64,000 nt of DNA from Nitrospinota bacterium (GCA_016208975.1 JACQXA010000004.1:1427015-1491014); one strand, 5' to 3'. Counted from the stretch's first letter, positions 1-9,317 are shown. The notes: a model not told the origin generated them from the letters alone. Numbers and translations are program-made.

Positions 1-1286
1 TCCTTTTCCCTTTGCAGGTCGCTAATCCGCTCGGCCAGCGCAAACGAAAGCAAAAGCATCTCCAGCGCCGAACCTATTTGCATGGCGTACAGGGTAAAGA
101 AATTGGTGGGAATCCAGCCCAGGTTCCGGGCGCCCAGCGCCGCCGTGCCCAACAAAAGCATGGTCCACGCCAGCAGGAAATAGCGGGCGCTGGTGAATCC
201 GCGGATAAGGCAGACCACGCCGCTTAACGTGGCCACAAAAGAGAAGACCACCCCGGTGACCGACGTGAGCATGGCGCTGTGTTGATACGAAATAAACGGT
301 ATAAGCGCGATAAGCAGGGAAAATACGCCGCCGCAGGCCATGATGATTTTGTCCAGCGTGGGGGCGGAGCGGCGGGTGTTCAGGAACGTCCTGCAAAAAA
401 TGGCGCCGAACATGCCGGTGGCGTTAAACCCGGCGATGCTTGCGATGTTGGCCCAGGCCGTGTTCTCCGTCCAGAAATATTCGTTCCCCAACCCGTTCCA
501 TGAAAGCTGGCCTAGCGCCATGGCCCCCACGAACAGAACGTAATACAGGTAGCCTTTGTCACGCAGAGACAGGAATAAAAGAAAGTTATAGGCGAACAGC
601 GCCACCAGAGTGCCAAAATACAGGCTTAAAGCCAGATATGCGTTGCGGCTGTGCAAATGGAACGCCTGGGGCGGCCACAAGGTGGAAGAGACGGTAAGAC
701 TACCCAGCGATTCCACCCGGATAATAAGGGAAACCAGTTTGGATGGAGGAAGCTTAAGCGGGAACACCATGTTCCGGTGCGGGTATGGCCGCTGGCTGAA
801 AGCCAGCATGTCACCCGAGGTTTGGCGTGACATGACTTCGCCTGATACCGGATCCACCAGATACACATCCACATGGTCCAGGGTAGGGAAGGGAATCTCC
901 AGAAACCAATCCGTAGGAGAGGCAAGCCGGTTGTTTATATCGGTCTTTATCCAAAACGCGGAGATGGAATATCCAAAATTAGGATTGTCCGATTCTGAGG
1001 GTTTGAACTTTGACGAGTTGGAACTGTCCAGAATATCCGCCAGGGAAAGCTTGTGTCCGGCGTCCTCTATGTAAAGGTAATGACTACCCAGGTTAATGAC
1101 CGCGGAGTCATTCTCAACCACTACTTCTGAACGCGCCGGAACGGGAAAAAACAGAGGAACAATAAAAGCGAAAATTAACAGAAAAGAGACTGGCGCAGTT
1201 CTTGATGCTATCTGTGGACATTCCGGCGCAACCGGGCCGCTATTCCCCAGAGCTTTTTTCAGGCTCCTCAGATAATCATCAAGCAT
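1..1286 (-). CDS. 7TMR-DISM type membrane receptor, N-terminal part (cut by window edge)
   Basis: On the minus strand an open frame runs from an ATG at 1286 to the left edge without a stop, about 428 codons. A hydrophobic segment (residues 33-49) is followed by an extracytoplasmic region with DISM-type patterns (NLGSHYLYIEDAGHKLS; later WFLEIPFPTLDHVDVYL), then roughly seven closely spaced membrane helices ending at LAERISDLQREK, which looks like the start of a coiled coil. In this family the membrane part senses an outside ligand and passes the signal to a histidine kinase, GGDEF or similar output domain; that part lies outside the window. The start is uncertain: an in-frame stop sits near 1315, no clear ribosome site is visible, and a GTG a few codons upstream is an alternative. 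Confidence 0.75.
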   Translation of the reverse strand, partial: MLDDYLRSLKKALGNSGPVAPECPQIASRTAPVSFLLIFAFIVPLFFPVPARSEVVVENDSAVINLGSHYLYIEDAGHKLSLADILDSSNSSKFKPSESDNPNFGYSISAFWIKTDINNRLASPTDWFLEIPFPTLDHVDVYLVDPVSGEVMSRQTSGDMLAFSQRPYPHRNMVFPLKLPPSKLVSLIIRVESLGSLTVSSTLWPPQAFHLHSRNAYLALSLYFGTLVALFAYNFLLFLSLRDKGYLYYVLFVGAMALGQLSWNGLGNEYFWTENTAWANIASIAGFNATGMFGAIFCRTFLNTRRSAPTLDKIIMACGGVFSLLIALIPFISYQHSAMLTSVTGVVFSFVATLSGVVCLIRGFTSARYFLLAWTMLLLGTAALGARNLGWIPTNFFTLYAMQIGSALEMLLLSFALAERISDLQREK

Positions 1287-1389
1287 TAATTCCCACCCCA
1301 AGGCCACCCCGGCTTATGGAATTCAAAAAAACCCCATATGGGCACATTTTAAACCCAACCGGATTTATTTTGAATGAATATAAAAATTC

Positions 1390-1540
1390 GGTGGTGTCTC
1401 AGTTTGAATCTCAAATAATAGACAGATCCTTCACTTCGCTTGCGCTTCGCTCAGGATGACAATGTTATCAACGGCTGTTATATTGTCATTCTGAGCGTAA
1501 GTGAAGAATCTCCCCTGTACTTTCAAACTGGGAGACCACC
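1390..1540 (+). mobile_element. MITE-like palindromic element, copy 1
   Basis: This 151-bp element starts GGTGGTGTCTCAGTTTGA and ends with an imperfect reverse complement of that start. The direct repeat AAAAATTC lies immediately outside both ends (1382-1389 and 1541-1548), which is the mark of a transposition event. The interior is one long imperfect palindrome (GATCCTTCACTTCGCTTGC against its partner near 1495-1512) with no coding capacity. It has the same orientation as the copy near 50.4 kb and the opposite orientation to the copies near 14.4, 16.2 and 44.9 kb. It fills much of the 380-base gap between the receptor and the next lipoprotein gene. Confidence 0.85.
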
Positions 1541-1666
1541 AAAAATTCAATGGCGGGTGTGTTCCTAAAATTTAAAATTGTGTAAAATAAAGAACCCGAT
1601 TGGTCTTTTCAATCACCTTGGCGCGCAATCCGGGCCAAGTATATAACGCATGTTTGGAGTTGTTCT

Positions 1667-2905
1667 TTGAGAAAAATTACCAGGTTCCTGTTTTTATCCT
1701 TGATGCCCGCCATGTTTGCGGCCTGTTCCGTTTCTGAAACAAAGGTGGACCTGGCTTCGGGCCCCAGCGGAGTCCAGGCGGCGGCGGGCAACGGCGCCGT
1801 AACCCTTACATGGAGCGGCATGACGGGGATGGACAGTTACAGGGTGTACTGGAACACATCAGGGGGAGTATCGGCGGGCAACGCCACGGCCATACAGACC
1901 GTTTCCGGAGCCCCATACACCCACGAAGGGCTCGCCAACGGGCAAACGTATTTTTACAGGGTAACCGGCGTAACCTCCGGCGGGGTGGAATCCCCCATGT
2001 CCGACGAGGTTTCGGCCACGCCAACCGTTCCAAGGGCGTCCGCTCCCTCTTCGGTTCAGGCGACGGGCGGGGATGGGGCCGTCACCCTTTCGTGGGACGC
2101 CGTGGCCGGAGCCGATTATTACATGATCTACTGGAACACCACGGGCGGCGTGAGCATGGCGGATAGGAACTTAACGGCCACATCAACAAGCTATACCCAC
2201 GATTTTCTTGATAACGGCGTCACATATTATTACCGGCTTACCAGCGTGAACGGCGGCGGTGAAAGCGACATGTCCACCGAGCTTCATGTCACCCCGTCCG
2301 CCAGCGGCGGCTCCACGGGTGGAACCTGCGTGGCCGTGCCGGATCATTCAGGCTCCGTTATCTGGACCACGGCGGATTGCGGACCCTACGCCTATGGCTC
2401 CGGCCAGGCTTACCAGTTCAGCCTCTCCGGCGCTCCCACAATGACCAACGGGAAACTTTCGTTCAAGGTGACAGGTCTGTCCGACAGCATTCTGCCCTCA
2501 GGGAGGGACTTCTTCCTGATGTTCGCCAAGATGACAACGCCATCTGGAGCGGAAGGCAATTTCCAGATAGACCTGTTCATTGATGGCGCCGTAAACTCCC
2601 GGTTCATCTCGCAAAGGTTCGACGGGACCTGCTCGTCTTTCTGCGAGCGCCAGAACATCCACACGGAGGTTAGCTGGAACGGATCGGCCACCTACAAGTT
2701 CGAGTTCGAGTGGAACAGCTCCACGGTTTACATGCTGGTGACCGACGCCTCATCGGGCGCCACGGTGATGTCTGGCTCCTTGCCCACCGATGGGGCGTAT
2801 GTTGGGGCGGATTACATAAGGGTAGGCAATGGCGCGCTGTCCGGCTATTCCGGGGTGGGTTCCACCATCACGGTAAGCGAGCTGAGGTTGTCGGTATTGC
2901 AATAG
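1667..2905 (+). CDS. lipoprotein with two fibronectin type III domains and a Cys-containing C-terminal domain
   Basis: The product is 412 aa. Residues 1-20 are a lipoprotein signal peptide with lipobox FAAC, so the mature protein should be lipid-anchored in the envelope. Two tandem fibronectin III domains follow (about 30-117 and 123-205); both carry typical strands such as ANGQTYFYRVTGV and DNGVTYYYRLTSV. The last ~195 residues form a separate domain with cysteines in DCGPY and GTCSSFC. That domain recurs in the lipoprotein encoded at 10368-11099. Translation starts at TTG 1667, supported by GGAG seven bases upstream; no ATG fits the signal peptide. A terminator follows directly. A role in carbohydrate or surface binding is plausible from the domain types, but the C-terminal domain is not one I can name. 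Confidence 0.75.
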   Translation: MRKITRFLFLSLMPAMFAACSVSETKVDLASGPSGVQAAAGNGAVTLTWSGMTGMDSYRVYWNTSGGVSAGNATAIQTVSGAPYTHEGLANGQTYFYRVTGVTSGGVESPMSDEVSATPTVPRASAPSSVQATGGDGAVTLSWDAVAGADYYMIYWNTTGGVSMADRNLTATSTSYTHDFLDNGVTYYYRLTSVNGGGESDMSTELHVTPSASGGSTGGTCVAVPDHSGSVIWTTADCGPYAYGSGQAYQFSLSGAPTMTNGKLSFKVTGLSDSILPSGRDFFLMFAKMTTPSGAEGNFQIDLFIDGAVNSRFISQRFDGTCSSFCERQNIHTEVSWNGSATYKFEFEWNSSTVYMLVTDASSGATVMSGSLPTDGAYVGADYIRVGNGALSGYSGVGSTITVSELRLSVLQ

Positions 2906-2919
2906 GTTGGGATTTATCC

Positions 2920-2951
2920 GGGGCGCGGCGCAAAACCGCGCCCCTTTTTAT
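2920..2951 (+). terminator. Rho-independent terminator after the FN3 lipoprotein gene
   Basis: The arms GGGGCGCGG and CCGCGCCCC enclose a short A-rich loop and are followed by TTTTTATTTTT. The hairpin lies about 15 bases after the stop codon. Confidence 0.85.
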
Positions 2952-2974
2952 TTTTAGCGCCAGGGGATGTGAAC

Positions 2975-3289
2975 TCAGGCTCCCCCGGTACCCATCTTGC
3001 CCAGGGCTTCGTTAAGCTCGTCAACTTTCCTCTTTAGCTCCTCCACCTCGGACTTGGTGGCAAGACCTGCCTGGTCCATGGCTTTTTTCACCGAAGAATC
3101 CACCATTTCAGCCAGTTTTTTCCTGTGCTCTTCCCCGGCGGATTGCAATTCGTTCAACAGCCGGTCCCCCTCTTCTTTACTCACCTTGCCGATTTCAGCC
3201 AGGTTATCGGTGACCTTCTTTAAATTCTCCTTGGACAGCCAAATGGCCCCCAACCCTATCTTGGCCGCGTCAAGTATGGTGTTCAACAT
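2975..3289 (-). CDS. phasin-family-like small coiled-coil protein
   Basis: The 104-residue protein is almost entirely helical. Its start (MLNTILDAAKIGLGAIWLSK) has a short amphipathic or hydrophobic stretch. Long charged helices follow, and a second coiled coil (SEVEELKRKVDELNEALGK) sits near the end. This is the layout of the small phasin-like proteins often annotated as polyhydroxyalkanoate synthesis regulators. Whether the cell makes such granules cannot be seen from this window. The start has a strong AAGGAGGAG site. It lies just downstream of ubiB in the same direction with a gap of about 30 bases, so the two may be cotranscribed. Confidence 0.6.
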   Translation of the reverse strand: MLNTILDAAKIGLGAIWLSKENLKKVTDNLAEIGKVSKEEGDRLLNELQSAGEEHRKKLAEMVDSSVKKAMDQAGLATKSEVEELKRKVDELNEALGKMGTGGA

Positions 3290-3320
3290 ACGCTCCTCCT
3301 TTCGCCTCTATTGGCGCCCC

Positions 3321-4979
3321 CTAATCGAGCCGCCCCGATACCATTATGGCCCATAATATCCTCAACCCCATAAAAAGGGATATGGCGTAACCCAGCAGAC
3401 CCATCGCCGACAGCCCGAAAATCTTCGGTGGCAGTCCGGCGGACAGAACCATGGACGAACCCATGAATATGGCCGCCGTGAGTATGCCGAAAACCAGCCG
3501 GTTGGCGGAATGCTCCAGCCCCCGGTGCTCCATGTGTATCTCCATGGTCTCCTTGCGGAACCGCTCCAGTATGTCCACCAAGGCGCTGGGCGCCACCTCG
3601 AAAAAGTCATACATGGACTCGCCCAGCCGCCGGGCGGTTTTCAGTTTTCTGGCCGGGGCCAGCAGGCCCGACACGCCTATCTTCGCCTGGTATGGCGTTA
3701 TGAGCGAGATAAGGTTGAAATCCGGGTTTAGCGCCCGGTTTGCGCCCTCCAGAGTCACCAGGGTTTTCATCAGCAGAACCACTTCCGACGGAAGGATTAT
3801 ATGGTGCCGGTGGATGATGGAGACCGCCTCGTTGAGCGCCTCGGACAGGTTCATGCGGGATAACGGGATTGAGGTGTAATAGGAAATGAACTCCGTCAGG
3901 TCCGAACCCAGCGCCGCCTGGTCCAGGTCTGGCGGGAGCTGGCCGGCCTTTATGATTATCCTCGCCAGCCGGTCGCTATCCTCAGAGATTATCACCGGGA
4001 TCAGGTCTTCCAGATATCCCCGCATTTTTTCGGAGAGCCTGCCGGTCATGCCGAAATCCAGGAGGCCCAGGCCGCCGTCTTCCATGATCATGATGTTGCC
4101 CGGGTGCGGGTCGGCATGGTAAAAGCCGGTGACGAAAATCATCTTCAAATAAACCGACGCCACTTTTTCGGCGATTGCCGTGGTGTCGTAAGATTTTTTC
4201 AGCTCGTCGTCCATCATGTTCAGCGGCATGCCGTCCAGCCATTCCATCACCAGCGTCTTGGAGGTGGTGAGGTTTTCATGAACCTTGGGGATGTGGATTA
4301 AAGGGTCGCCCGCCAGGTCCTGATTGAGGTGGATTATGTTGCGCGCCTCCCGCATGAAGTCCATCTCCCGGGTTATCACCCGGGCGAACTGGGCCACGGT
4401 TTCTTTGGGGCGATAATAGCGCGCCTCTTCCATGTAGGTTTCAAGGATACCGGCCAGGTCCGCCAGTATTTCCATGTCGGTGGCGATAACCCGCTCTATG
4501 CCTTTTCTGCGCACCTTCACGGCAACCTTCTCGCCGGTCTTCAGTTTTGCCCGGTGAACCTGGCCGATGGAGGCGGACGCCACGGGGGTGGTGTCGAACT
4601 CCTCAAACACGTCGGATATGCGGCATTTCAATTCCGACTCCACCGTGTTTGTCACAACCTCCGGCGGATCGGCCCTTACGCAGGACTGGAGTTTCTTCAG
4701 CTCGTCGGACATGGGCACGCCCACAAGGTCCGGCCGTACGGAAAGAAGCTGACCCACCTTTATGAACGTGGGGCCCAGGTCCATCAGGGCCATGCGCACC
4801 CGTTCCTCGGTGGAAAGCTCCAAAAGCTCTTTGGACGCCTGGCGCTCCAGAATCTCCCGGGCGAAATCAAACTCCATGCGGTGGGCCCAGTCCGCCAGGC
4901 CATAACGGACAAGCACCGTGAATATCTCCCGGTACCGGGAGATGTAGCTTGTGGCGCGCCGGAGTCTGCCTAGGGACAT
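3321..4979 (-). CDS. ubiB: UbiB/ABC1-family atypical protein kinase-like protein
   Basis: The 552-residue protein carries the marks of the UbiB/ADCK family: the KxGQ motif (KVGQ, residues 74-77), the A-rich loop ASIGQVH (136-142) in place of a glycine-rich loop, the invariant lysine in AVKV (about 155), the catalytic-loop motif HADPHPGN and the metal-binding DFG. Two hydrophobic helices at the C-terminus (about 495-550) anchor it in the membrane. The family is an ATPase linked to isoprenoid quinone metabolism. Here the visible quinone genes are for menaquinone (mqnA, mqnE), so the exact role is open. It follows udk in the same direction after a gap of about 30 bases. Confidence 0.85.
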   Translation of the reverse strand: MSLGRLRRATSYISRYREIFTVLVRYGLADWAHRMEFDFAREILERQASKELLELSTEERVRMALMDLGPTFIKVGQLLSVRPDLVGVPMSDELKKLQSCVRADPPEVVTNTVESELKCRISDVFEEFDTTPVASASIGQVHRAKLKTGEKVAVKVRRKGIERVIATDMEILADLAGILETYMEEARYYRPKETVAQFARVITREMDFMREARNIIHLNQDLAGDPLIHIPKVHENLTTSKTLVMEWLDGMPLNMMDDELKKSYDTTAIAEKVASVYLKMIFVTGFYHADPHPGNIMIMEDGGLGLLDFGMTGRLSEKMRGYLEDLIPVIISEDSDRLARIIIKAGQLPPDLDQAALGSDLTEFISYYTSIPLSRMNLSEALNEAVSIIHRHHIILPSEVVLLMKTLVTLEGANRALNPDFNLISLITPYQAKIGVSGLLAPARKLKTARRLGESMYDFFEVAPSALVDILERFRKETMEIHMEHRGLEHSANRLVFGILTAAIFMGSSMVLSAGLPPKIFGLSAMGLLGYAISLFMGLRILWAIMVSGRLD

Positions 4980-5011
4980 TGATTTACTGGATGTTGATTT
5001 TCTTACTGGAA

Positions 5012-5686
5012 TTATATCACCCTCGACCTGATTGCGTCCGCCAGCCGGTTTATGGCGCCCCTGTCCTTCACGTCCCAGTCCAGTGTAACGTCGGCCTGGG
5101 ACCGGGTTGGCAGGGTATATTTCTCAAAGGCCGGTTCCACGGTCTCGATGAACTGGCGGATGACAGACTCTTCTGACCGGCCCCGCTCCACCGTGTCCCT
5201 GGCGATACGCCGGGCCAGCCTTATATCCCTTTCGGCGTTTACGAATATCCGGTAATCCAACAATGGCTGGATTGGTTGCGGGTAAAACAGGAGGATGCCC
5301 TCCACGATTATCACAGGCGCGGGCTCCACCCGCTCTGCGTCTGGTGTGGCCGCATGGTGGCAATAATCATAAACCGGCAAGGCTACGGGGCGTCCTGCTT
5401 TCAACGTGGAGATGTCCACGGCCAGCTGGGCGAAATTGAGCGCCTCGGGCACGTCATAATTCAGCCGGGCCCGCTCTTCCGGGGGCAGGGCGCTTCTGTC
5501 CAGAAAATAGCGGTCCACGCCTATGACCAGAGCCCCTTCTTCTGAAAGACGCTCCGCCAGCATATTGGCCACCATGGTCTTCCCGGCGGCCGACCCGCCG
5601 GAAACCCCCACTATAAACGGCCCACCGGTTGTTTCAGCCAAAATCGCCTTAAAGATAAGGTTGTTTAATGGATATGGGGCTATCAT
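5012..5686 (-). CDS. udk: uridine kinase
   Basis: The 224-residue P-loop kinase should phosphorylate uridine/cytidine to the monophosphate in pyrimidine salvage. The Walker A motif GVSGGSAAGKT begins near residue 27, DRYFLDRSALPPEERARLNY matches the nucleoside-binding segment, and VIIVEGILLF is the family strand with the acidic residue. An arginine-rich lid (RLARRIARD) follows. The start at 5686 has only a weak ribosome site and gives about 25 residues before the first strand. It faces the ferredoxin gene at 5703 with only 16 bases between the two start codons, so the promoters of both must overlap or lie inside the opposite gene. Confidence 0.85.
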   Translation of the reverse strand: MIAPYPLNNLIFKAILAETTGGPFIVGVSGGSAAGKTMVANMLAERLSEEGALVIGVDRYFLDRSALPPEERARLNYDVPEALNFAQLAVDISTLKAGRPVALPVYDYCHHAATPDAERVEPAPVIIVEGILLFYPQPIQPLLDYRIFVNAERDIRLARRIARDTVERGRSEESVIRQFIETVEPAFEKYTLPTRSQADVTLDWDVKDRGAINRLADAIRSRVI

Positions 5687-5702
5687 AAGGTAAAATTAGG
5701 TA

Positions 5703-6335
5703 ATGGACAAAAAAGACCAAATCCCCGTTTCCCGGAGGCAATGGTTCAGCCAGGGTATTAAAATGCTGGGCCGGGCCGCCGTGGATTTCAACGAAGCCAG
5801 AAAAGACGCGGAAGAGATTCTCGCGCCGCCGCCCCGCGAAAAGTTTTCGCTGGATCCGGCCAGGGGATTCCTTCGCCCGCCTGGGGCCGTGCCGGAGCGG
5901 CAGTTCCGGGAGGTTTGCGACAAGTGCGACGCCTGCATAAAAGCCTGCCCGGAAGATGTGCTGTTCCGTGCGCCCGAATCAGCTGGAGACGCGGCGGGAT
6001 ACCCCATGTTCAACCCAAGGGCGAAAGCGTGTTTCCTTTGCGATCCTCTTCATTGCGTGGACGCGTGCGACCGGGGGGCGCTTGTGAAAGTGGAAACCAT
6101 CCGCCAGCTTTCCATGGGCAAGGCCCGCATAAACCCTGCGCTTTGCCGGGCCCATGAGGATGAGGAATGCAGGTATTGCTACGATTTCTGCCCCCTCAAA
6201 GAGTCCGCCATAATTATGCTTGGCGGCGTGCCGGTGATTCAGGGCGCCGAATGCGTGGGTTGCGGCCTGTGTGAATATTACTGCGGCCGGAAAGCGGGCC
6301 GCGGAGCCATAACAACCCTTCCCCGCCTGGTGTGA
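5703..6335 (+). CDS. NapF/NapG-like polyferredoxin with four [4Fe-4S] motifs
   Basis: The 210-residue protein has four cysteine clusters: CDKCDACIKACPEDV, CFLCDPLHCVDACDRG, a looser CRAHEDEECRYCYDFCP and CVGCGLCEYYC. This arrangement matches the MauM/NapG and NapF ferredoxin families, which carry electrons for periplasmic oxidoreductases. The N-terminus contains SRRQWFSQG, which resembles a twin-arginine motif, but I see no clear hydrophobic core or cleavage site after it, so export is doubtful. No nap gene is present nearby. A short AGG lies ahead of the ATG. The sensor kinase gene begins 14 bases downstream. Confidence 0.7.
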   Translation: MDKKDQIPVSRRQWFSQGIKMLGRAAVDFNEARKDAEEILAPPPREKFSLDPARGFLRPPGAVPERQFREVCDKCDACIKACPEDVLFRAPESAGDAAGYPMFNPRAKACFLCDPLHCVDACDRGALVKVETIRQLSMGKARINPALCRAHEDEECRYCYDFCPLKESAIIMLGGVPVIQGAECVGCGLCEYYCGRKAGRGAITTLPRLV

Positions 6336-6349
6336 CCGGCCGGTAAACG

Positions 6350-7936
6350 ATGGAGAAAACCGTTAAACCACAGGATGGACAGGGGCAGGCCCAGACGGCG
6401 CCCAGGCAGATACGGCTTCTTGTGGTGGAGAACGACCAGGATCGCTCCCATGCCATCAAGCGGATATTTGACGTCGCCTCCGGAGCCAGGTTCGACATAG
6501 AGTTCCGGGCTTTCGCCCAAACCGCCGGGTTCTCCGCCATGTCTTTCACTTACAACGCCGCCGTGGTGGATTTCACCTCCGACCCGAAGGCGGCGGCGCT
6601 GGCCGCCTGGCGGTTGCGTTCCATAAGCCAGGAGATGGGCATCGCCGTTATAGCCCCTTCGGGTGAGTTTTTAGTTCCCGTGGAAGTTCTCGAGTTGGGC
6701 CTAGGGCCGTTTGTGGCGTGGGACGATGACGGCATAGCCTCAATGCCGCAGATGGTTCTGGCCATGGCCGAACCCGGTTCCGGAGCGTCATCGGGGATTG
6801 CTTCCCAAAACGTTTTGCGCCAGCGCCACCAGGAGTTGAGGGACATTACAGACAGCCTGGCGCGGCAAAGCGTCCACCTCATCCATCTCCGTAACGAACT
6901 GGCCGCCGAAAAGAGCAAGCTTGAAACCATTATTAACGGCATGACCGACGGCGTGGTGTTCTTCGATATCTCCGGCAAACTGGAAACCATAAACCCCGTG
7001 GCGTCGGCCCTGTTCCCATATCTTGCGCTGGGTGACGAGGCCAAAGAACAGTTTGTGTCCAGGCTTATGGAAGGCCGGCAGGGAGAGCTAAAGACGGGCG
7101 GATATTTCGACGCCACCATTACGGGAAGGATATACCGGGTGCGGGTGACGGAGGTGGCAGGGGCGGAAGGGGGCCCCGCGGGCTCTCTTGTGATGCTTAC
7201 GGACATCACCCAGGATAAAGAATACGAACGGCTGAAAAACGATTTCACCTCCATGATCTCCCACGAGCTTCGCACCCCGCTCACCTCCATCCGGGCCGCG
7301 GTGGACAATTTCATGAGCGGCAACCTGGGGGATGTCACCGAGCGGCAGATACGGTTCCTCGAGATGATCAAACGCAACGTGGAGCGCCAGCAAGCCCTTA
7401 TAGACGACCTTTTGGACCTGGCCAAGTTCGAGGCGGGCCAGATGGAGCTTGTGCTGGAGCATGTTAACCCCGTGACGGTAACGCAATTCTGCGTGGACCA
7501 GTTCTCGCTGGCGTTCCGGGACAAGGGCATCACCCTGGAACTTTCCCACGACGGCGCCGTAAGGGAAATGGCCATTGACCAGCGGCTGTTCTCCCAGGGG
7601 GTTAACAATCTGCTTTCAAACGCGCTAAAATTCACCGGCGAGGGGGGAGGCGTTTCGGTTTCCCTCAGCGTGGCTAAGGCGGGAGGGGAGGAGATGCTAC
7701 GCATAGCGGTGGCGGACACCGGCATAGGCATCCCCCGGGACCAGGCCCAGCGTATATTCGACAAGTACACCCAGCTGGACAGCTCCACCCGGCGCCGGTA
7801 TCCGGGCACGGGTTTGGGGCTGGCGGTGGTACGGGAGATAGTAAAAGCCCACGGCGGAAACGTAGCCGTGGAAAGCGAGCCCGGCAAAGGAAGCGTTTTC
7901 ACCATGCTCTTGCCCATAACAAGGAGAGGGAAATGA
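6350..7936 (+). CDS. sensor histidine kinase with degenerate receiver-like and PAS domains
   Basis: The 528-residue soluble protein starts with a receiver-like fold (about 20-140; LLVVENDQDRS, AAVVDFTSD) in which the usual C-terminal lysine is not recognisable (FVAWDDDG). A coiled coil (155-190) and a PAS domain (about 190-290) follow. The kinase core has its phosphorylated histidine at residue 305 in SHELRTPLTS. The ATPase domain has an N box (NLLSNALKF), G1 (ADTGIGIP) and G2 (GTGLGLAVV). No membrane segment is seen, so it senses a cytoplasmic signal. Its last codons overlap the start of the response regulator/diguanylate cyclase gene by 4 bases (ATGA), which makes that protein its likely partner. 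Confidence 0.85.
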   Translation: MEKTVKPQDGQGQAQTAPRQIRLLVVENDQDRSHAIKRIFDVASGARFDIEFRAFAQTAGFSAMSFTYNAAVVDFTSDPKAAALAAWRLRSISQEMGIAVIAPSGEFLVPVEVLELGLGPFVAWDDDGIASMPQMVLAMAEPGSGASSGIASQNVLRQRHQELRDITDSLARQSVHLIHLRNELAAEKSKLETIINGMTDGVVFFDISGKLETINPVASALFPYLALGDEAKEQFVSRLMEGRQGELKTGGYFDATITGRIYRVRVTEVAGAEGGPAGSLVMLTDITQDKEYERLKNDFTSMISHELRTPLTSIRAAVDNFMSGNLGDVTERQIRFLEMIKRNVERQQALIDDLLDLAKFEAGQMELVLEHVNPVTVTQFCVDQFSLAFRDKGITLELSHDGAVREMAIDQRLFSQGVNNLLSNALKFTGEGGGVSVSLSVAKAGGEEMLRIAVADTGIGIPRDQAQRIFDKYTQLDSSTRRRYPGTGLGLAVVREIVKAHGGNVAVESEPGKGSVFTMLLPITRRGK

Positions 7937-9312
7937 CCAGGCCCAACATCCTCATAGTGGATGACGAGGAAGACATCAGGCTCAACCTTATGGCGGCCCT
8001 GTCCGCCGAAGGGTACGACATAAGGCTGGCCGCCACCGGAGCCGAGGCTCTGGACATGGTGAAGGAACGCAGGCCGGACCTGGTGATGCTGGACGTGATG
8101 ATGCCGGACATGGACGGGTACGAGCTGTGCAAGCGGATGAAAGAGGACTACGGGTTGAAAAATGTGGGCGTGGTGTTCGCCTCGGCCCTTAGAAAAACCC
8201 GGGACCGGGTGGAAGGGCTGGATAGGGGCGCCGACGACTACATAACCAAACCCTTTAACATGCCCGAGTTAATGGCAAAGATCCGCGCCCACCTCCGGAT
8301 GTCGGAGTACAAGAAACAGCTGGAGAGGCTGGCGGAATTCGCCCGGTCGCTAAACTCCATAGAGCTGGACCGCATATCGGCGGCGGTCTCGGAAACACTG
8401 CCGGATCTGCTCCCGTCAGACCGTTTCTCGCTGTTCATGCTGGACGGGCAGGAGAATAACCTAAGGTTGCTGGCCCACAACTATGGCGGCGAGGGGATGG
8501 ATAACCTGCTCCTTCCATTGGAATCGTCACCTATCATGGCCGAGGCCCTGAAGAACGGAGTGGAGATATTGGTTGAGGATTTCCAGGCCAGCCCCTATTC
8601 CACAAGAAGCAAACGGGCCAGGTATAACGACGGGTACGCCTTTTGCGCCCCTGTCATGATGGGCGGGGAGGCCCTGGGGGTGTTGAACCTCAACGGCAAC
8701 GGACAGGGGTTTTTCTCCAGGATGGACATGAACGTGGCGCGGCTTGTGACCGAAACGCTGGCCGCCACCCTGCTGAACCACCGCAGGCACATGGAGATAA
8801 ACCGGCTGGCCATCACCGACGGGCTTACGAAACTTTTCAACCACAGGCATTTTTACGAGCGGCTCACCCAGGAGTTCGAACGGACCAGAAGGTTCCACCA
8901 GGACCTGACGTGCGTGATGATAGACGTGGATCATTTCAAAAAGATAAACGACACCTACGGCCACCTGGCCGGAGACGTGATATTGAAACACATAGCCGAT
9001 AAGCTGGCCGCGCACCTGCGCAAGATAGACCTGGTGGCCCGCTACGGCGGCGAGGAGTTTTCGATACTGCTCCCGCAGACCGACACCCACGCCGCCGAGG
9101 CGGTGGCGGAGAGGATAAGGCAGGACGTGGCGTCGTCCCCGGCGGAAACCGGAGCCGGGCCGGTAACCGTCACCATATCCATCGGCATTTGTAGCGCCAA
9201 CACCCCGGGCGTGACCAAGGTGGACGACCTGGTGCGTATGGCCGACGAGGCCCTCTACCAGGCCAAACGCGCCGGGCGGGACAAAACCTTGGTTTACGGC
9301 GCCGGAAACTAA
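7933..9312 (+). CDS. response regulator diguanylate cyclase (REC-GAF-GGDEF)
   Basis: The 459-residue protein has a receiver domain (residues 5-120) with acidic pair DDE at 10-12, phosphoacceptor D54 in MLDVMMPDMDG and K106 in ITKPF. A GAF-like domain (about 140-290) and a GGDEF domain follow. The active-site signature is intact: GGEEF at 372-376. The product-inhibition site RxxD is also present (R363-K-I-D366) at the expected five-residue spacing. It should therefore make cyclic di-GMP from GTP in a phosphorylation-dependent and product-inhibited way. It overlaps the kinase gene by 4 bases, and plsY starts 5 bases after its stop, so the three are probably cotranscribed. Confidence 0.9.
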   Translation: MTRPNILIVDDEEDIRLNLMAALSAEGYDIRLAATGAEALDMVKERRPDLVMLDVMMPDMDGYELCKRMKEDYGLKNVGVVFASALRKTRDRVEGLDRGADDYITKPFNMPELMAKIRAHLRMSEYKKQLERLAEFARSLNSIELDRISAAVSETLPDLLPSDRFSLFMLDGQENNLRLLAHNYGGEGMDNLLLPLESSPIMAEALKNGVEILVEDFQASPYSTRSKRARYNDGYAFCAPVMMGGEALGVLNLNGNGQGFFSRMDMNVARLVTETLAATLLNHRRHMEINRLAITDGLTKLFNHRHFYERLTQEFERTRRFHQDLTCVMIDVDHFKKINDTYGHLAGDVILKHIADKLAAHLRKIDLVARYGGEEFSILLPQTDTHAAEAVAERIRQDVASSPAETGAGPVTVTISIGICSANTPGVTKVDDLVRMADEALYQAKRAGRDKTLVYGAGN

Positions 9313-9317
9313 GCAAG

